A DNA stretch of 64,000 nucleotides from an uncultured Rhizobiaceae group bacterium (GTDB lineage: Bacteria; Pseudomonadota; Alphaproteobacteria; Rhizobiales; Rhizobiaceae). The notes under the pieces are model-generated. The model saw only the letters and a list, made by a program, of their open reading frames with translations. It did not search any database and had not been told where the DNA came from. Where the stretch lies: NCBI GenBank assembly GCA_937930635.1, contig CALHCF010000009.1:353499-417498 (forward strand), in the 5' to 3' direction. Shown here in pieces: positions 58,777 to 64,000 of this stretch; position 1 is the stretch's first letter; the number at the start of each line of letters is the position of its first letter. The translations under genes and the position numbers were made by a program.

Positions 58777-59520
58777 ATGAAAGCAATTGGCGGTAAATCG
58801 ATCTACGGTGCAAGCGTAGGCATTCTCATGCTGGAAGCGCAGTTTCCCCGCATTCCCGGAGATATGGGAAACGCCACAACATGGCCTTTTCCTGTCCATT
58901 ATAAAGTTGTGCGTAACGCCTCACCGCAACGTGTTGTGCGTGAGGGTGCCGAGGGCCTGCTTGATACTTTTATTGAGGCAGCCAGAGACCTGGTTGCCGA
59001 CGGGGTGGACGGCATAACAACCAATTGCGGGTTTCTGGCGCTGTTTCAAGATGAACTGGCCAATGCTGTTCCCGTTCCCGTGGCAACCTCTTCACTAATG
59101 CAGGTTGAACAGGTGAACCGTCTTCTCAGCAGTGGAAAACGAGCCGGTATTCTCACAATTTCGGGGTCAACACTAACGAGCAAACATTTGCAAAAAGCAG
59201 GTGTGCCAGAGGACACGCCTGTTGGTTCAACAGAAGGTGGGCGCGAATTTACACGCGCCATTATTGGCAATGAGCTGACACTGGATGTCGACCTGGCCCG
59301 GCAGGATAATATCGATGCTGCACTCGCGCTCAAAGACAAGCATGCCGACCTAGGCGCGCTTGTTCTGGAATGCACCAACATGGTTCCCTACGCTGGCGAT
59401 ATCAGGGAGGCCACAGGCCTCCCAGTCTTCACAATCGAAAGTTTTGTCAGCTGGTTCCAGTCCGGCTTGATGCCCAGACGTTATCCAACAGAATCGTCCT
59501 TGTCGGTAACCAGGCATTGA
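58777..59520 (+). CDS. Aspartate/glutamate racemase family protein
   Basis: A 247-residue protein of the cofactor-independent two-cysteine racemase/isomerase fold (Asp/Glu/hydantoin racemase, maleate isomerase). The two expected cysteines occur in TTNCGFLALF and LECTNMVP. ATG 58777 is preferred because AAGGCAAG lies upstream; TTG 58753 is the alternative. It is divergent to the TPP enzyme operon and may serve the same substrate. Its last 40 bases overlap the convergent end of the giant repeat protein gene. Confidence 0.83.
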   Translation: MKAIGGKSIYGASVGILMLEAQFPRIPGDMGNATTWPFPVHYKVVRNASPQRVVREGAEGLLDTFIEAARDLVADGVDGITTNCGFLALFQDELANAVPVPVATSSLMQVEQVNRLLSSGKRAGILTISGSTLTSKHLQKAGVPEDTPVGSTEGGREFTRAIIGNELTLDVDLARQDNIDAALALKDKHADLGALVLECTNMVPYAGDIREATGLPVFTIESFVSWFQSGLMPRRYPTESSLSVTRH

Positions 59521-62500
59521 TCCCCATTGTCGTAGTGAGGAGGCGCAACTGTTGAACCGGCAATATCGCGCAACTGTTCACTAAACGATTTCCCGGCATC
59601 TCCGGCTTTGGTCAACTGCAGAGGCTGAATTTCTCCGGTGGGTCCATCAATGCGTACCCCACGCGAAATGACACTTCCATCTTCCATATCCGCGGAAATC
59701 CGAAGTTCAAGGTCCCAGAGATTCACAGGTCTTTCTGCGACAATGAATCCATCACGAACAATTCTGATCCATTCCGGAACTGGTGATCCATCCGCCATCT
59801 CGACGCGATAGGCTTTTACCACGCCCTGGTTCTGGGGATCGAACGTGTTGTTCACATCGATAAACAACACCCGGTCACGGACATAGGTTTCAATAATCAG
59901 CTGGCCCTTGGAGTTGTCGCTGGACTGACCATCATCCCCGTAGCCAAACTTGACGGAGAATCCTGTCAGACCTTCAACATCCCAGGTTTCAAACATTGTG
60001 GTTGATCCCAGAGGTGCCTCCTCGTGAACTTCACGCAGCCTGTCGATCGCATCCACAGCGTCCAGGACAGCCGGGTCTACCGGCTCAACATCTCTGATCG
60101 AATTGGTGGTCTCGATATTATCAACGGTAGCGATAATGATTCCCTGCTCACCATCAACATTACGGGTTCCATCCAAATCCTGGATCTCGTTGACCGCATC
60201 CACAATGAAGGGAACGACGCGATCGTCATTTTCCTCGGGCGCAGTTGTGTTATCTCTACGATCTTCCGGGAACGGATCGCCAAGATCGATAAGAGGTTCG
60301 ACCGGACCAAGCGGAATTATTGTCACCGTTGTTGTTGTGCTTCCGCCTTCACCATCATCTGCCATGATCGTTACAACCACGGGATCACCAAGTGAGGCAT
60401 TCGCTGGTACAACACCAGTCAACAAGCCTGTTACCGGATCAAGCGTGAGCCAATCGGGCAGATCGGGAGACGTCCAGGTCAAGGGGTCGCCATCGGGATC
60501 ATTTATCAGAGTTGTCGCGTCGACAACGGCAAGCTGACCTTCCCGCACCGCACCTTCAAAAGTCGTTACCGTGACCGGAGGTGGGTTTGTGACATTGATG
60601 TCAAATGTGGTCGTAACAGGCGCGGCAAATCCATCATCTGCCGTGATGGTCACTGTGTAAGGACCGCCCTGCGAGGCATCCGGTGGCAAAGTTCCTGTAA
60701 TGAAGCCGGTGACGGGATTGAAGGTCAATCCTGTCGGCAAGCCGACTACAGTGATTGTCGGTGTATCGTCGACATCGCTGAAGATCGGGGGAACATTAAT
60801 GTTGATCGACCCGCCATCAACCGTATCGATTGGCGGCAAAGGCGCGACAATGATCGGAGGATCATTGACCGGGGTAACTGTGACATCAACCACCACAGTT
60901 ACCGGACGACCGCTTCCATCATCAACCAGGACGGTGAACTCATCAGGACCATTGTAATCCGGGTTGGGTGTATAGGTGTAGTCACCCGTTGTCGGGTCCG
61001 TAATGACAACCGTACCATTTGCCGGACCAGTCACCAGTGTCGTAATTACAGGATTGACTTCCACAATATCAATCGAACCTGAGACTGGAGTGTCTTCCAG
61101 CGTTACCTGCGGTGGTTCGCTGGCTGTTGTTACCGGTACAACATCAATGCTGACGCTTGCCGTACTACCAGCATCGCTGGCACCATCATCATCAAAAACC
61201 GTATAAGCAAATGGATCAACTGAACCGCTGAAACCCGGTGTCGGAACAAAAACGATACTCTGCAGTTCAGCTATCGAAAGCGTCTCGCCACCACCAAGTG
61301 TAACGGGTGGACCGGCAGGATCTGAATCAGGAACATACGTAAGCGTTCCCTGCGTGGCCGGTGGAACTGTGTCAATCGTCACCGAAAGATCAGCCGACAC
61401 ATCGTCGATATCTGAAGGCAATGGCACATTCAGTGTCACAGCCTCACCGGCAAAAGTACTCACCACCGAAGACGTCGCTTCTGGTGCGTCATTGACTGGC
61501 GTCACAGTTACATCAACCACAACCGTGCTTGTACCGCCGTTTCCGTCATCAACGAGAACCGTGAACTGATCGGGCCCGTTGTAGTCAGGGTTTGGTGTAT
61601 AGAGGAAGGTCCCATCCGGGTTGACGGTTACTGTACCGTTGGTGGGTGGTGTATCCAATGATGCAGTGGGCGTATCGCCATCGATATCGGTCATCGTAAT
61701 GGCGCCTGGTATCGGGGTATCTTCCGGTGTTGTTACCGGTGGCGCAACACCAACAGGTGCATCATTTCCGGGCGCGACATTGACTGTCACAGTAGCGGTT
61801 TCGGTCACACCACCTGACGTCACCGTATAGGTAAACGTATCGGAACCATTGAAGTTCGCATCAGGCGTATAAGTGACGTTACCAGCCGGATCAAAAGTCA
61901 CAGTCCCGTTGGTACCCTGAGTCACTGACGTGACAACTGGTGTTCCCTCAAAACTGTCGGCACCTGGCCCGCCAGTCCCGCCAACCGTGCCGGTACCAGT
62001 GATAACATTGGCCGTAATTGGCATATCTTCCGTGGTCTGCAGCTGATCATCAGCAATATCATCAACCGGATTTATGGTGATATCGACAACAGCCGTTGTT
62101 GTGCCGCCATTTCCATCATCCACCAGAACGACAAACTGGTCGGAACCATTGAAGTCAGGGTTAGGCGTATAGGTGTAGGTCCCGTCAGGGTTCACAATCA
62201 CCGAGCCATTGGTAGGTGGTGTATCCAGGGAGGCTGTCGGGATGTCACCGTCGATATCCGACATTGTGACTGCACCCAAAACCGGAGTGTCTTCCTGTGC
62301 AATCTGCGGTGGTGCGACAGCTGTTGGATCATCGTTGACTGAGTCAACCGTAATCGTCAGATCTGCGCTTGCAGAACCACCATTGCCATCCGACACGGTG
62401 TAGGTGATCGTGGGAACCGGGCCATCAAAATCCGCAGCGGGTGTGAACGTATACGCCCCAGTGCCGTCAATAGAGAAAGTACCCACACCTGCGATCACAA

Positions 62501-64000
62501 AAGGCGCACCCAGATTGAATGGTCCAGTTTCACCGGCAACAGTAAACCCGCTCACTGTCAGCATATCGCCATCCGCATCGCTGTCCTGACCAACACCAGT
62601 ATCATCAGCGATAACATTGCCGGTCAGCATGACCTCTTCCGGCGTCTGATAGTCATTGTCGACAGCCACTGGAGCATCGTTGACCGGAGTAACTGTAATC
62701 GTCACCGCAACAGTCGTGGTCCCGCCATTGCCGTCATCAACCAGAACCGTGAACGTGTCCGTTCCGTTGAAATCCGGATTTGGCGTGTAGGAGTATGTTC
62801 CGTCCGGGTTCACGGTCACAGAACCATTGGCTGGCGGCGTATCAAGCGAAGCTGTTGGAATATCACCATCCACATCAGCCATCGTAACCACACCGGATAT
62901 CGGCGTGTCTTCTGGAGTAGTTTGCGGCGGTGCCGAGCCCGTGGGATCATCATTGACCGCAGTCCATGCAAATTCCACAGAAGCCGACGCCGTATCGTTG
63001 ACCGCCTCACCATCGGAGATGGTGTAAGTTACATCCGGGAAGGCACCGTTGAAGTTCGGGTCCGGGTCAAGAACAAAGCTGCCATCGCTGTTGATCTGCA
63101 GATCACCAAAGCCTGTGACGCTGACATTGGTGCCAGCATTTATCGAACCATCCGGGTTTGGTCCTGGGACACCGACAATTGTGAAGGTGGTCACAGTCAG
63201 CGTCGCACCCTCAGGGTCAGAATCGCTGCCGGCCCCAGTGTCGTCAGTCAACAGGTTGCCTGTAATCGTGGTATCTTCGGACTGGTTGTAAATGTTGTCA
63301 GTCGCAATTGGCGCATCATTGACAGGGGTCACCGTCACATCGACCACTGCTGTGGTCGTGCCACCATTGCCATCATCAACCAGAACCGTGAACTGATCAG
63401 GACCATTGTAATCAGGGTTTGGTGTATAGGTGTAGGTCCCATCCGGGTTCACGATCACCGAGCCATTGGTCGGGGGAGTGTCGAGGCTGGCGGTTGGTGT
63501 ATCGCCATCGACATCCGACATGACCACTGCACCTGATACCGGGGTATCTTCCGGTGTGATCTGAGGCGGTGCGACAGCTGTCGGCGCATTGTTGACAGAG
63601 GTAACTGTCACATCGACCACTGCTGTGGTTGTGCCACCATTGCCATCATCAACCAGAACCGTGAACTGGTCCGGACCGTTGTAACCAGGGTTTGGCGTAT
63701 AGGTGTATGTACCATCCGGGTTCACGATCACCGAGCCATTGGTCGGGGGCGTATCGAGGCTGGCGGTTGGTGTATCGCCATCAACATCCGACATGACCAC
63801 TGTGCCTGAAACCGGAGTATCTTCCGGTGTAACCTGAGGCGGCGCAACAGCTGTCGGCGCATCATTGACTGGGTCTATTGTTATGTTGACGGTTGCTGTT
63901 TCTGTTACGCCGCCGGATGTTACGGTATAGGTGAAGGTGTCGGATCCGTTGAAGTCAGCGGCGGGCGTGTAGGTGATGTTGCCGGCGGCATCGAAGGTCA
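59481..64000 (-). CDS. Giant cadherin-like tandem-repeat surface protein, N-terminus outside window
   Basis: The frame is open from the stop at 59481 to the window end (about 1,506 codons), so the start lies beyond 64000; GTG 63800 is internal. Six visible copies of a module of about 90 residues (NPDGTYTYTPNPDYNGPDQF, then VDDGNGG) alternate with other cadherin/VCBS-like modules. Next come two He_PIG-type domains (LPTGLTFNPVTGFITGTLPP and WLTLDPVTGLLTGVVP). The final region of about 250 residues is non-repetitive (ETWDVEGLTGFSVKFGYGDD ...). No RTX nonapeptide block or LPXTG is seen at the C-terminus. Probably a very large adhesin, with the export route unresolved. Confidence 0.85.
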   Translation of the reverse strand, partial: TFDAAGNITYTPAADFNGSDTFTYTVTSGGVTETATVNITIDPVNDAPTAVAPPQVTPEDTPVSGTVVMSDVDGDTPTASLDTPPTNGSVIVNPDGTYTYTPNPGYNGPDQFTVLVDDGNGGTTTAVVDVTVTSVNNAPTAVAPPQITPEDTPVSGAVVMSDVDGDTPTASLDTPPTNGSVIVNPDGTYTYTPNPDYNGPDQFTVLVDDGNGGTTTAVVDVTVTPVNDAPIATDNIYNQSEDTTITGNLLTDDTGAGSDSDPEGATLTVTTFTIVGVPGPNPDGSINAGTNVSVTGFGDLQINSDGSFVLDPDPNFNGAFPDVTYTISDGEAVNDTASASVEFAWTAVNDDPTGSAPPQTTPEDTPISGVVTMADVDGDIPTASLDTPPANGSVTVNPDGTYSYTPNPDFNGTDTFTVLVDDGNGGTTTVAVTITVTPVNDAPVAVDNDYQTPEEVMLTGNVIADDTGVGQDSDADGDMLTVSGFTVAGETGPFNLGAPFVIAGVGTFSIDGTGAYTFTPAADFDGPVPTITYTVSDGNGGSASADLTITVDSVNDDPTAVAPPQIAQEDTPVLGAVTMSDIDGDIPTASLDTPPTNGSVIVNPDGTYTYTPNPDFNGSDQFVVLVDDGNGGTTTAVVDITINPVDDIADDQLQTTEDMPITANVITGTGTVGGTGGPGADSFEGTPVVTSVTQGTNGTVTFDPAGNVTYTPDANFNGSDTFTYTVTSGGVTETATVTVNVAPGNDAPVGVAPPVTTPEDTPIPGAITMTDIDGDTPTASLDTPPTNGTVTVNPDGTFLYTPNPDYNGPDQFTVLVDDGNGGTSTVVVDVTVTPVNDAPEATSSVVSTFAGEAVTLNVPLPSDIDDVSADLSVTIDTVPPATQGTLTYVPDSDPAGPPVTLGGGETLSIAELQSIVFVPTPGFSGSVDPFAYTVFDDDGASDAGSTASVSIDVVPVTTASEPPQVTLEDTPVSGSIDIVEVNPVITTLVTGPANGTVVITDPTTGDYTYTPNPDYNGPDEFTVLVDDGSGRPVTVVVDVTVTPVNDPPIIVAPLPPIDTVDGGSININVPPIFSDVDDTPTITVVGLPTGLTFNPVTGFITGTLPPDASQGGPYTVTITADDGFAAPVTTTFDINVTNPPPVTVTTFEGAVREGQLAVVDATTLINDPDGDPLTWTSPDLPDWLTLDPVTGLLTGVVPANASLGDPVVVTIMADDGEGGSTTTTVTIIPLGPVEPLIDLGDPFPEDRRDNTTAPEENDDRVVPFIVDAVNEIQDLDGTRNVDGEQGIIIATVDNIETTNSIRDVEPVDPAVLDAVDAIDRLREVHEEAPLGSTTMFETWDVEGLTGFSVKFGYGDDGQSSDNSKGQLIIETYVRDRVLFIDVNNTFDPQNQGVVKAYRVEMADGSPVPEWIRIVRDGFIVAERPVNLWDLELRISADMEDGSVISRGVRIDGPTGEIQPLQLTKAGDAGKSFSEQLRDIAGSTVAPPHYDNGDQCLVTDKDDSVG
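60880..64000 (-). repeat. Tandem DNA repeat array encoding cadherin-like modules
   Basis: Related units recur at about 60914, 61531, 62101, 62721, 63361 and 63634 (positions of the VDDG segment). The last two copies (around 63334 and 63607) are 273 bases apart and nearly identical over more than 180 bases, suggesting recent duplication or gene conversion. The unit is in frame (91 codons). Such arrays are prone to copy-number change and to misassembly. Confidence 0.8.

Noticed and set aside
60880..64000. CRISPR-like regular repeats
   Set aside because: The repeats are about 270 bases or longer, in frame, and encode cadherin-like modules; there are no short identical repeats with unique spacers.
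60880..64000. RTX calcium-binding nonapeptides suggested by DVDGD motifs
   Set aside because: The motif occurs once per module inside a cadherin-like unit and is not in GGxGxDxxx tandem order.

Overview
The window looks like chromosomal DNA from a free-living, probably marine alphaproteobacterium, likely near the Hyphomicrobiales/Rhodobacterales. The evidence is gene content only: TRAP carriers, choline-sulfatase, CatIJ-type 3-oxoadipate CoA-transferase, a periplasmic FDH3-type formate dehydrogenase with its DUF3305/3306/6352/6494/6505 entourage, and a giant cadherin-like repeat protein. No rRNA, tRNA, phage, IS element or CRISPR array was seen. Both window ends cut through genes.

Layout. 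(1) 1-3.6 kb: 3' part of a mannitol-dehydrogenase family gene, an MDR oxidoreductase and a flavin reductase. (2) 3.6-22.4 kb: a formate dehydrogenase island. tupBCA (tungstate uptake) is followed by a long minus-strand array that starts with an Mrp-type Fe-S carrier and a TorD chaperone. It continues with the TAT-target peptide, the FDH alpha, beta and gamma subunits, a WD40-cytochrome c fusion, a small membrane peptide, a Do-like protease and a run of uncharacterised accessory proteins. A polyferredoxin and DUF3305/DUF3306 lie beside it. The set suggests a tungsten- or molybdenum-dependent formate dehydrogenase facing the periplasm. (3) 22.5-26.5 kb: an NrtS-type membrane protein with a structured leader, then pcaC-pcaH-pcaG and a CatI/CatJ-type CoA-transferase (protocatechuate branch of the beta-ketoadipate pathway). 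(4) 26.6-31.9 kb: choline-sulfatase, a CntA/YeaW-like Rieske oxygenase and two SDRs, probably for quaternary amines, then a ferredoxin-NADP reductase.

(5) 32-49 kb: two divergent transcription units around a SorC-type regulator. The minus arm has a sugar ABC transporter translationally coupled to a flavocytochrome-c sulfide dehydrogenase-type flavoprotein, a small secreted protein and a BisC-like molybdoenzyme. The plus arm has a 2-hydroxyacid dehydrogenase, class II aldolase, SBP56 (methanethiol oxidase family), [2Fe-2S] ferredoxin, CoA-binding protein, GMC oxidoreductase and FGGY kinase. Sugar-phosphate cleavage genes mixed with C1-sulfur redox genes make this the best candidate for an undescribed pathway, possibly catabolism of a sulfur-bearing sugar. 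(6) 49-58.7 kb: a stand-alone RAM-domain protein, a decayed stretch, and a minus-strand operon for a TPP enzyme, enolase-superfamily enzyme, DadA-like oxidase, TRAP transporter, TauE-like and SBF-like membrane proteins. It diverges from an Asp/Glu-racemase family gene. (7) 59.5-64 kb: the C-terminal half or less of a huge tandem-repeat surface protein that runs off the window.

Functions are inferred from motifs and recalled family features; no database search was possible.
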